From positions 1 through 13,542 of the forward strand of contig DASYAN010000401.1 in assembly GCA_036501345.1 (NCBI GenBank): a stretch of DNA of 13,542 bases. Direction: 5' to 3'. The notes below the pieces were generated by a model. The model was not told where the DNA came from and made no database searches. It saw only the letters and a program-made list of their open reading frames with translations. Position numbers and translations under genes: made by a program. Each line of letters opens with the position of its first letter. Within the stretch, counting starts at the first letter, position 1. Positions 1 to 6,236 of the stretch are shown here, piece after piece. Origin of the DNA: DASYAN01 sp036501345. GTDB lineage: Bacteria; Chloroflexota; Ktedonobacteria; Ktedonobacterales; Ktedonobacteraceae.

Positions 1-113
1 AGGAAACTGATCTGTTCATCAACCCGGGCCAATTCGTTTACTAACGTCTTCAATTGTGCACGGAGAAGCTGATCAATCTCGCGATGTTGCAGCCATAGTC
101 GGTACTGGCCCAT
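1..113 (-). CDS. Unrecognised small protein, N-terminal part only
   Basis: A minus-strand ORF starts with ATG at 113-111 and runs off the left edge, giving 37 codons. A strong ribosome binding site, GGGAGG, lies 7 nt upstream. The visible peptide begins MGQYRLWLQHREIDQLLRAQ and continues amphipathic and charged, with regular Leu/Ile spacing that would suit a helix or coiled coil; there is no signal peptide or membrane segment. An extended -10 promoter sits just upstream. I do not recognise the family. It is separated from the rodA-like gene by a terminator and a foldback repeat, so it is probably its own transcription unit. Confidence 0.65.
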   Translation of the reverse strand, partial: MGQYRLWLQHREIDQLLRAQLKTLVNELARVDEQISF

Positions 114-135
114 AAAAAATACCTCCCATCACTAC

Positions 136-163
136 AGTATAACATACCTTCCTAGTGCAGAAA
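136..163 (-). promoter_or_regulatory. Candidate extended -10 promoter for the gene at the left edge
   Basis: On the minus strand TATACT (136-141) is preceded by TGT, giving an extended -10 (TGnTATAAT, one mismatch). The -35 is weak: TTTCTG at 158-163 with a 16-nt spacer. The -35 area lies inside one arm of the foldback repeat 148-279, so an insertion of that repeat would have rebuilt this promoter. No transcript evidence. Confidence 0.35.
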
Positions 164-279
164 CACACAACCTATTAGGGAAAAGGGCGAGGGGAGAAAC
201 AGTGTTTTCACTGCTTCTTGCTAGAAGTGGGAGCCACATCCCTTTTCCCTAACGCCTCTCGTGTGAATGCACTAGGAAG
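148..279. repeat. 132-bp foldback (MITE-like) inverted repeat
   Basis: The ends are perfect 12-bp inverted repeats, CTTCCTAGTGCA at 148-159 and TGCACTAGGAAG at 268-279. A second perfect 13-bp block, TTAGGGAAAAGGG at 175-187, pairs with CCCTTTTCCCTAA at 240-252. Both blocks are in exact register around one centre, so the two 40-bp arms match at about 30 of 40 positions. A small hairpin CAGTG-TTTT-CACTG (200-213) lies near the centre. TA dinucleotides flank both sides (145-146 and 281-282), as expected for a Tc1/mariner/IS630-type target duplication, but two bases prove little. There is no ORF inside. It could instead be a large transcription-termination or RNA-processing hairpin. Confidence 0.5.
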
Positions 280-280
280 C

Positions 281-330
281 TAAAAATAAGAAGAGGCAAG
301 CAAGAACGGCTTCATAGCTTTCTCCGTTCT
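281..330 (-). terminator. Candidate terminator after the rodA-like gene
   Basis: A 7-bp stem, AGAACGG (303-309) with CCGTTCT (324-330), has a 14-nt loop and is followed on the minus strand by an imperfect T-rich tract ending TTCTTATTTTT. It lies 17 nt past the rodA-like stop codon. The T tract does not directly abut the stem, so strength is uncertain. On the plus strand a T7 run (342-348) also lies close, so it may act on both strands. Confidence 0.4.
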
Positions 331-346
331 AGCCTGTCCTATTTTT

Positions 347-1750
347 TTATCCCATGCCGTCACGCTCCAACGCCGTATTATAGGAGATGCGGAGTAGGAT
401 ACCAATAATGATAAAGTTACCAATAACGGAACTACCGCCGTAGCTCAGAAATGGTAATGGAATACCTGTCAGCGGCATAATTTTGAGGTTACCAGCAGCA
501 ATAACAAGTGTTTGAATAGCAAAAATCGAGGTCAGGCCTCCAGCAAGTAATTGACTAAAAGTATCGGTGGCCTCGATCGCAATGCGAAAACCCCGGTAGA
601 GGATGAACAGGTAGATGCCCATAAGAGCAAACAGACCAATCAGGCCTAATTCCTCAGCAAAAGCCGTCAATACCATGTCGGATTGCACAACTGGAACGTA
701 GCCTGGATGCCCTAGACCGAAGCCCGCCCCTAGAATGCCTCCGCTGGAAACCGCAATCAATCCCTGCACAACCTGGAAACCCCCACCACTTGCACTATAA
801 CTATTTTCACTTGTCGGAGTCCAATTAACGACATCAATATTAACTACCTCAAAACGTTGCTGGACGTAAGGAGGGAGGAGTTTAAAGCCAATAAAGCCCA
901 GAACGATGGCAATGACGACACTGACCAGCACATACATCAATCTATTGGTGCCAAGGTAAATCATCGAGAGGAAGATACCATAAATGAGCAGAGCGAGACC
1001 CATTTCACGTACGACAAGAAAGAGTATCAAGCTAATAAAAAGCATTAAGGCAAGCGGCCCTAATTGACGGAGAGGTGGTAAGCGCAAGCGCCCAATCCGC
1101 CAGCCCCCTTCGGCAAGCACGTCACGATTCTCGCTTAGATATGCTGCGAAAAAGATCACAATACATATTTTGAGCAGTTCTGAGGGCTGAAAAGCAAATG
1201 ATCCCACATTCAATTGGTCATGTGTAGGTGTGTTTAGGTTGGTGTGTAGAGCATTGACTAAGGTCGTGCAGAAAAGAATTACCCCGAACAACGCTGCCGT
1301 GTACTTGTAACGGGCCAGCCAGTGAATATTACGCAAGACAAAAATCGTCACAAGGCAGATAATCAGGCCAAGAATCACCCAGATGAGCTGCTTATTCCCC
1401 AGGTTCACATCACCAACGGGAGGACCAAGGCGCGTGGCCATCAGGACACCAAGGCCACTCAATAGGCCAACGAGCGGCAGTAGGAATTGGTCAGTCTTAC
1501 GGAAGAAAATATTGAGTACAATATGGACTACCAGCAAGACTGCAAGTAGGCCAAGGATAGGTGTCAATCCCTGGATGATCGGAAATTTGCGTAGATCTGG
1601 TGCAGAAGTAGGGTCAGGATTAAATTTTGTTAGTAATAGCAGTTGAGTCATCTCCAGCAATAAAAGCAAAAAAGGGATGATAAACAGACCCAGTTCTTTC
1701 CATCGGTAGTAGCGGAATCTGTCTGGAGAATAATTTGTCAATTGTTCCAT
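347..1750 (-). CDS. rodA: SEDS peptidoglycan glycosyltransferase, RodA/FtsW family
   Basis: 467 residues, dominated by about ten or more hydrophobic membrane segments. SEDS proteins polymerise lipid II into glycan strands at the cytoplasmic membrane, normally with a class B penicillin-binding protein. Family hallmarks visible are FQPSE (187-191), a Gly-rich stretch with GGILGAGFGLG (337-347), QSD followed by AEELG with D358 at the place of the putative catalytic Asp, and PLTGIPLPFLSYGGSS (426-441). The ATG start has AAGAGG 10 nt upstream. It is the last gene after fhaA-like and fhaB-like genes, 35 nt past the latter's stop. Actinobacteria show the order fhaA-fhaB-pstP-rodA, which favours RodA over FtsW, but sequence alone does not separate the two. 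No PBP gene follows in the window. Confidence 0.93.
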   Translation of the reverse strand: MEQLTNYSPDRFRYYRWKELGLFIIPFLLLLLEMTQLLLLTKFNPDPTSAPDLRKFPIIQGLTPILGLLAVLLVVHIVLNIFFRKTDQFLLPLVGLLSGLGVLMATRLGPPVGDVNLGNKQLIWVILGLIICLVTIFVLRNIHWLARYKYTAALFGVILFCTTLVNALHTNLNTPTHDQLNVGSFAFQPSELLKICIVIFFAAYLSENRDVLAEGGWRIGRLRLPPLRQLGPLALMLFISLILFLVVREMGLALLIYGIFLSMIYLGTNRLMYVLVSVVIAIVLGFIGFKLLPPYVQQRFEVVNIDVVNWTPTSENSYSASGGGFQVVQGLIAVSSGGILGAGFGLGHPGYVPVVQSDMVLTAFAEELGLIGLFALMGIYLFILYRGFRIAIEATDTFSQLLAGGLTSIFAIQTLVIAAGNLKIMPLTGIPLPFLSYGGSSVIGNFIIIGILLRISYNTALERDGMG

Positions 1751-1785
1751 ATCTCAAAAACCTCTTGCTTTCCAGGGAAAGATGA

Positions 1786-2232
1786 TCACGAAGCAAGTTT
1801 AAACTGAATATACCCCACACGTATAATATCACCGGGTTTTGCGGGTGTAGCTTCACGGGCGGGTTGATTATTCACAAAGGTACCATTAACGCTGCCCGCA
1901 TCCTGTACATACCATGCACCGTTACGGAACCAGAGACGTGTGTGTTCAGATGAAATGAAGTTATCGGTAATCTGAATAGTGTTTGTTGGTCCACGCCCAA
2001 TGTTAGTTTGTGGCCCAAGCTCAAAGCGTGTGCCCGGCAGAATATTACTTGGGCCACTATCGACCACGATAAGGTGCCCTAATATAGGAGGCCCTTTACC
2101 TCCCACGTTTTCGCCGGATGCGGCTGTTTTACGCAGATCGCGTGTAATGGCCATGACAACCTGCATAAGGAAGAGGTAGAGAAGAACAACGAAAAGTATT
2201 CTTAAAATAAGAAAGAATGTATCGAGTTGCAT
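1786..2232 (-). CDS. Membrane-anchored FHA-domain protein, FhaB-like
   Basis: 148 residues. Residues 5-28 form one hydrophobic membrane segment, then a linker of about 40 residues, then an FHA domain from about 53 to the end. FHA domains bind phosphothreonine peptides. Recognition residues visible are GR (79-80), SSEH (94-97) and GSVNGT (113-118, with N116-G117). Layout and length match actinobacterial FhaB (FipA), an anchored FHA protein linked to cell-wall synthesis and division. It starts 12 nt past the fhaA-like stop; its Shine-Dalgarno AAGGTGA overlaps that stop codon, so translation of the two is probably coupled. Partners are inferred: a Ser/Thr kinase encoded elsewhere and the RodA-like protein next door. 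Confidence 0.88.
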   Translation of the reverse strand: MQLDTFFLILRILFVVLLYLFLMQVVMAITRDLRKTAASGENVGGKGPPILGHLIVVDSGPSNILPGTRFELGPQTNIGRGPTNTIQITDNFISSEHTRLWFRNGAWYVQDAGSVNGTFVNNQPAREATPAKPGDIIRVGYIQFKLAS

Positions 2233-2244
2233 AGAGTTAAGATC

Positions 2245-3147
2245 TCACCTTCTCTCGAAGTAGAAGTCATAACTGCCAATGGTGAAACGATCACCATTGC
2301 GCAGGACATGTTGGCGCATATGCGGTGTATTGTTGATCGTGATACCATTGGTGCTGCCAAGATCAAAAATGACAAATTGACCATCCGGTTGATACTTAAT
2401 CTGGGCATGATACCGTGAAACACGCTTATCTTCGACGATAATATCGTTGCTGAGTTGACGACCGATGTTAATAACACGCTTTTCAATGCGATAATTTTGT
2501 TGTTGTGCTTGCGGCAGACGAATAGTAAGCCATGCTTGTGGCATTGCAGGAACTGCTTGCAGCGGTTGACTAGTGGACGAACTGCCCCCTCCTGTAAGGC
2601 CAGGCATGGAAGATGATTTTGTAGATCCAGCAAGCTGCTGAGGTATTGATCCTATCGGCATGCCTGGTACTGGTTGTCCAGCTGCTAACTGCGCACGAAG
2701 CTGGGCCAGCTGTTCAGCGCTAAGGGCCTGCGTGGACATACCACCATCAGCGCCGACCCCCTGACGATCTGCTAACTCGGTCTCAATACGCACAATGCCA
2801 GTATGCAGCGTGGTATCGGCATGCAAACGGATAAGAGGGTTTGTCCTGAGGGTAAAATGGCGATGCTTGGCAAACTCAATCAGATGATTTTGCCAATCAC
2901 GGGTCAGTACTTGCTGGCTCTGAGACATTTGCTGGTGATCTTTTATACTCATATAGATGTCATACACGTTAGGAGCCAGACGACGGCCTTCACCTTGAAG
3001 CAACGTATTATCTTCCATTGCACGTTCCAATTTACGCGCAATCTCCACTGGCTCAAGCCGTGAAGGAAAGAGCCGTGCAAATGGACCTTCGACCATCTGT
3101 TGCATAAATGCTTCTAATTTAGCTAATGGGTTTTGGCGAGCTTTCAA
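2245..3147 (-). CDS. FHA-domain protein with FhaA-type N-terminal domain
   Basis: 300 residues. The N-terminal about 125 residues resemble the DUF3662 domain of mycobacterial FhaA (LEAFMQQMVEGPFARLFPSR at 11-30, then an EIARKLERAMEDN-like helix). Residues 126-203 are a low-complexity linker rich in Ala, Gln, Ser and Gly. An FHA domain fills about 205-300, with GR (229-230), SRYH (244-247), LGSTNG (263-268). No membrane segment. The start is TTG at 3147-3145: it overlaps the ribF stop as TTGA, and AGGAG lies about 10 nt upstream. The first in-frame ATG (Met15) would cut into the conserved domain. In Actinobacteria FhaA binds phosphorylated cell-wall regulators; the same role here is inference. 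Confidence 0.88.
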   Translation of the reverse strand: MKARQNPLAKLEAFMQQMVEGPFARLFPSRLEPVEIARKLERAMEDNTLLQGEGRRLAPNVYDIYMSIKDHQQMSQSQQVLTRDWQNHLIEFAKHRHFTLRTNPLIRLHADTTLHTGIVRIETELADRQGVGADGGMSTQALSAEQLAQLRAQLAAGQPVPGMPIGSIPQQLAGSTKSSSMPGLTGGGSSSTSQPLQAVPAMPQAWLTIRLPQAQQQNYRIEKRVINIGRQLSNDIIVEDKRVSRYHAQIKYQPDGQFVIFDLGSTNGITINNTPHMRQHVLRNGDRFTIGSYDFYFERR

Positions 3148-4184
3148 TTGCTCACTCTCCTGACAGTGAGAATATGGTGCGCTTCCTGGACATCAGCAGA
3201 AATTTGTACTTTTAGGGCGTCAATACTTGGAAAGCGTTGCTCACCGCGCAAACGTTGTATAAACTCTATAGTTAGCTTCCTATCATAGAGGTTCAAATCG
3301 GCATCAAGTAGATGCACTTCTACCAGACGTTCTTTTTCATTAAATGTGGGCCGTATACCAATATTAACTACACTTTTATAAGTCTCAATCCTGACTGTTT
3401 CAATCCCGATTGAGTCTTCCACACCTCCTCCACTTGTGCTAATATTGACCACATCTTTATATACGCTAGATGGTGCCAATAGGTCACTTTCGTGGTTCTC
3501 TTGTACATGCACGATAGCCGCATAGACCCCATCAGCTGGTAGAAGCTTGCGAGGCTCGGGATGTACGTTCGCTGTGGGAAACCCAAGTAACCTCCCGCGT
3601 TTTGCTCCCTGCCTAACAATACCGCTTACAATCACTGGATGTCCCAGCAATTCATTGGCCTGAGCGATATCTCCCTGGCTCAGCAACATACGAATACGAG
3701 AACTGCTAATACGGTTCTGATGTGCTTCTGCCAACGAGACCGTATGCACTCGGATATTATGCTGCTGTCCGTAGTGTTCAAGAAATGGTATATCACCCAT
3801 GCGATTATGGCCAAGGCTGAAATCTGCTCCAGCAACTATCCCCTGAATAGAGAAACGTTGACAGAGCTGATTCATAAAATCTTCAGCCGACATAGCCGCA
3901 ACTTCCGGGGTGAAGGCAATGACAATACTGTCAGCAATTCCTCCATACTCTTTTGCTAGCACAAGTTTCTCATCCTGGGTCGTCAAATAACGAATGTCGA
4001 TATCTGGCCGCACAACGAGCAGCGTATGTGGCCAGAACGTCACCAGTACTGGCTTGCACCGCAAGGCTCGCGCCAGTTCTCCGACTTCATGCAGCAAACG
4101 CTGGTGTCCTAGGTGGATGCCATCAAAATTGCCAATTGTAATGGCAATGGGCTCATGCGCTGATAGCGTAGTTTGATATTGCAT
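3144..4184 (-). CDS. ribF: Bifunctional riboflavin kinase / FAD synthetase
   Basis: 346 residues. RibF phosphorylates riboflavin to FMN with ATP, then adenylates FMN to FAD in the cytosol. The N-terminal nucleotidyltransferase half shows GNFDGIHLGH (18-27) and ISSSRIR (159-165); the C-terminal riboflavin kinase half shows GRLLGFPTAN (197-206), DGVYAA (218-223) and NIGIRPTF (274-281). Bacterial RibF is usually about 305-320 residues; here an insert of some 40 residues lies at about 229-268 inside the kinase domain, and YKDVVNI (242-248) resembles YKSVVNI (269-275), suggesting a local duplication. ATG start; GAGGG lies 11 nt upstream inside a small hairpin. It begins the ribF-fhaA-fhaB-rodA unit, with its own promoter and a terminator upstream. 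Confidence 0.96.
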   Translation of the reverse strand: MQYQTTLSAHEPIAITIGNFDGIHLGHQRLLHEVGELARALRCKPVLVTFWPHTLLVVRPDIDIRYLTTQDEKLVLAKEYGGIADSIVIAFTPEVAAMSAEDFMNQLCQRFSIQGIVAGADFSLGHNRMGDIPFLEHYGQQHNIRVHTVSLAEAHQNRISSSRIRMLLSQGDIAQANELLGHPVIVSGIVRQGAKRGRLLGFPTANVHPEPRKLLPADGVYAAIVHVQENHESDLLAPSSVYKDVVNISTSGGGVEDSIGIETVRIETYKSVVNIGIRPTFNEKERLVEVHLLDADLNLYDRKLTIEFIQRLRGEQRFPSIDALKVQISADVQEAHHILTVRRVSN

Positions 4185-4188
4185 TAAT

Positions 4189-4203
4189 AGAGAGACCCTC
4201 TCT
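4189..4203 (-). promoter_or_regulatory. Small hairpin covering the ribF ribosome binding site
   Basis: A perfect 6-bp stem, AGAGAG (4189-4194) and CTCTCT (4198-4203), with a 3-nt loop, ends 4 nt before the ribF ATG and contains the only purine-rich ribosome binding site. If it folds in mRNA it would mask that site. A three-nucleotide loop and low GC make it weak. No FMN riboswitch consensus is visible upstream. Confidence 0.3.
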
Positions 4204-4282
4204 GCTTTTTCGCTGGGAGATCTGTATGCTTCGGCAGAAGGCTATCCTTTCCTCCCCTGCTTCTTAATTACCCTCTCGGTCC

Positions 4283-4311
4283 ATAGTACCACAGCCTATG
4301 CATGCCCGCAA
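4283..4311 (-). promoter_or_regulatory. Candidate sigma-70 type promoter for ribF
   Basis: On the minus strand TTGCGG (4306-4311) and TACTAT (4283-4288) are 17 nt apart, and TGG precedes the -10, giving an extended -10. It lies between the truB terminator and ribF, where a promoter is needed; the predicted leader is about 90 nt. Each hexamer matches consensus at only four of six positions. Confidence 0.4.
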
Positions 4312-4335
4312 CAAGTAAGAGATTAATATGCAGGC

Positions 4336-4361
4336 AAAAAAGCGTTCGCTTGGCTGCGAAC
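4336..4361 (-). terminator. Intrinsic terminator downstream of truB
   Basis: Stem GTTCGC (4344-4349) with GCGAAC (4356-4361), 6-nt loop, followed two bases later on the minus strand by TTTTTT (4336-4341). It starts 24 nt past the truB stop and closes the nusA-to-truB block before the ribF promoter. Confidence 0.75.
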
Positions 4362-4385
4362 TGTCTTTTCAAGATATCGCCCAAG

Positions 4386-5282
4386 CTATCGTTCGACGAG
4401 CACTTTTTTTGGTTGCCAAAGACCTTGCTCGGCATCCCAGGTAGCAATAGCCAGGAAGTTTCCTGCCCCATCATAGACACGTGCCAGTTCTGCGGCAATT
4501 AAGTTATCATCATGATAAGCAAAGGCATTGCCATGCAGTACACGTTGGGCAGTCGTATCATCGAGTCTCAGTGCTGGATATTGTTGTAAAGCACTGTCTG
4601 GTGAGAAGAGGTGATGTGCGACTGTGTCCTGGGTAACTGCCTCAGCGAGTTGCTCAAGGGTAATGCTATCAGTGAGCGAGAATGGGCCACTGCGTGTGCG
4701 TATGAGCGATGTGAGATAGCCTCCGCAGCCAAGTCGTTCTCCGAGGTCGTAGGCTAGTGAGCGAATATAGGTTCCTTTGCTGCACTCGATTGCCAGAGTG
4801 AGACGCGGCGGCAACCATGCGAGTATGTGTAGCTGAAAAATTTCAATGGGACGGGGATCTAGCTCGACTGCCTCTCCAGCACGCAAACGTTTATAAGCAG
4901 GCTGGCCTTGAATCTTAATGGCGGAATAGAGTGGAGGCATCTGCATCTGGGGACCAAGAAAGTGAGCCAGCTGAGCCTCGATTTGATCTTGCGTAAGCCC
5001 TGCGGTATCTGCAGTACGGATAACCGTCCCTTCGATATCATAGGTATCAGTGACAACACCAAAGGTAATTTCGGCCTGATAGGCTTTACCGCTTTCGCTC
5101 AGATATTCTGCGACGCGTGTTCCCTGACCCACACAAATTGGCAATACACCGCTGGCTGCAGGATCAAGCGTTCCAGCATGCCCAACGCGTTTTTGGTGCA
5201 AGAGTTTGCGTACTTTTGCCACGACGTCATGGGAGGTCATACCTGTGGCTTTATTAATAATGAGGAGCCCATCTACTGCCAC
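4386..5282 (-). CDS. truB: tRNA pseudouridine(55) synthase TruB
   Basis: 298 residues. TruB converts U55 in the T-loop of tRNAs to pseudouridine and helps tRNA folding. Visible are GLLIINKATGMTSHDVV (5-21), the catalytic motif GHAGTLDPAASGVL (34-47) with D40, PPLYSAIKIQGQPAY (116-130) and KGTYIRSLAYDLG (169-181). Length is normal for the family. The start is GTG at 5282-5280, directly after the TAA of the PIN toxin gene with no gap; GAGG lies 8 nt upstream inside the toxin gene. truB normally follows rbfA or nrnA, so the toxin-antitoxin pair looks inserted between them. truB may now be expressed partly from the toxin-antitoxin promoter. A terminator follows. Confidence 0.97.
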   Translation of the reverse strand: MAVDGLLIINKATGMTSHDVVAKVRKLLHQKRVGHAGTLDPAASGVLPICVGQGTRVAEYLSESGKAYQAEITFGVVTDTYDIEGTVIRTADTAGLTQDQIEAQLAHFLGPQMQMPPLYSAIKIQGQPAYKRLRAGEAVELDPRPIEIFQLHILAWLPPRLTLAIECSKGTYIRSLAYDLGERLGCGGYLTSLIRTRSGPFSLTDSITLEQLAEAVTQDTVAHHLFSPDSALQQYPALRLDDTTAQRVLHGNAFAYHDDNLIAAELARVYDGAGNFLAIATWDAEQGLWQPKKVLVER

Positions 5283-5765
5283 TTACTCTGCCTCGGTCAG
5301 AAATGGGTGATTCTCAGGATTGTCAGCAGCGAGTCCTTCAGCACATGCAAATTCAACAAGCCTTTTATCAGCACAAATGAAGATTGGGGACGACGCTCGA
5401 TCTTCCAAAGCTTCCTTGCGCATATTCAAGGCACAAGTTAATTGTACAGCATCATAGGCACGGAGGTTATACATACGGCATAAATCGCCTGCTGCTGTAT
5501 ATATGGCATCGGTAACAGGCTCAATAATATAGGAATTCTCACAATCTGTTCTGAAAGCTTCAATAAGTCTATCACGTTGAGTTATCGATATGTCTCTGAG
5601 GTAAGCCTTACGGCACAAGGCAGTAACCACTTCTACCAGTGCTGCTTGTGAAATAAAGAGACCATGACCCAGTACCGGATCACAGAGGTTTTGAACCCAA
5701 GACTGCCCCAATTCAGGGCAGTAACGCTTGACAATAGCTGACGTGTCAAGGAAATAGACCCCCAT
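5283..5765 (-). CDS. PIN-domain ribonuclease toxin, VapC-like
   Basis: 160 residues forming one PIN domain. The four acidic residues expected to bind metal are present: D7 in YFLDTSAIVKRY, E45 in ALVEVV, D105 in LRAYDAVQL and D133 in FICADKRLVEFA. PIN toxins such as VapC cleave tRNA, rRNA or mRNA when not bound by antitoxin. The ATG overlaps the antitoxin stop by one base (TAATG), a typical coupled arrangement. The stop directly abuts the truB start. With all catalytic residues and an intact frame, it is probably functional. The RNA target cannot be read from sequence. It could also be a solitary PIN RNase, but the upstream partner argues for a toxin-antitoxin pair. Confidence 0.85.
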   Translation of the reverse strand: MGVYFLDTSAIVKRYCPELGQSWVQNLCDPVLGHGLFISQAALVEVVTALCRKAYLRDISITQRDRLIEAFRTDCENSYIIEPVTDAIYTAAGDLCRMYNLRAYDAVQLTCALNMRKEALEDRASSPIFICADKRLVEFACAEGLAADNPENHPFLTEAE

Positions 5766-6139
5766 TAGTAGGGACCTCTGCCCTCAATAACTATCTCAGA
5801 TAGCGGTTTTCCTCTCGCAAGTGCTTGAGATAGCTGTGCACGCTCAGCCTTTTCCTCTTCAGTTAATGGTTTCCACGTAGGGATATTGAGGACTTTTCCT
5901 TCACGATAGAGCTTTTCCACAAATTCTCGCCCCGTTAATGGGCGTGTAGGAGGGTAGGTTTCTTCTGTCTCACATGGAGGCTGTTGTGTCTGAGGCTGGC
6001 TTACACTCGCTTCTGGCTCTTGCTCTTTAGTTTCCTCAATTTCTTCAATTTCTTTTAAAATGCGTGCTGCTAGTACGCTCTGAGCATCCTCGGACAACTG
6101 ATGCATTGCCTCGATGGCGTGTTTCAATTGCTCGTTCAT
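5765..6139 (-). CDS. Probable antitoxin partner of the PIN toxin
   Basis: 124 residues, acidic. Residues 1-38 look like a helical segment (EQLKHAIEAMHQLSEDAQSV and on), residues 40-65 are a Pro/Gln/Glu linker, and residues 66-124 end in GKPLSEIVIEGRGPY, the type of tail that in VapB antitoxins wraps the PIN toxin. No clear helix-turn-helix or AbrB fold is evident, so the family is uncertain. Identification rests mainly on position: it precedes a PIN gene with a one-base overlap. The start has a near-perfect ribosome binding site, AAAGGAGGTGAT, and a strong promoter with an inverted repeat over the start region lies upstream, fitting autoregulation. Confidence 0.7.
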   Translation of the reverse strand: MNEQLKHAIEAMHQLSEDAQSVLAARILKEIEEIEETKEQEPEASVSQPQTQQPPCETEETYPPTRPLTGREFVEKLYREGKVLNIPTWKPLTEEEKAERAQLSQALARGKPLSEIVIEGRGPY

Positions 6140-6156
6140 AGTATCACCTCCTTTGG

Positions 6157-6190
6157 TGAGTGCAGACTAATGTGAATTCTCCTACACTCA
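6157..6190. promoter_or_regulatory. Operator-like inverted repeat in front of the toxin-antitoxin genes
   Basis: TGAGTGCAG (6157-6165) and CTACACTCA (6182-6190) are inverted 9-mers with one mismatch and a 16-nt gap. The right arm touches the -10 hexamer and the left arm lies just upstream of the ribosome binding site, so a bound dimer would cover the transcription start. Antitoxin or toxin-antitoxin complex as the binder is inferred. Confidence 0.45.
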
Positions 6191-6218
6191 TTCTACCAGC
6201 ACCTACTTCCCCTGTCAA
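6190..6218 (-). promoter_or_regulatory. Strong sigma-70 type promoter of the toxin-antitoxin pair
   Basis: Minus strand TTGACA (6213-6218, perfect -35) and TAGAAT (6190-6195, five of six) are separated by exactly 17 nt, with TGG before the -10 as an extended element. It is the best promoter match in the window. A transcript from here would cover antitoxin, toxin and truB up to the terminator at 4336-4361. Confidence 0.75.
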
Positions 6219-6236
6219 CCATAAAACAGGTGATGC

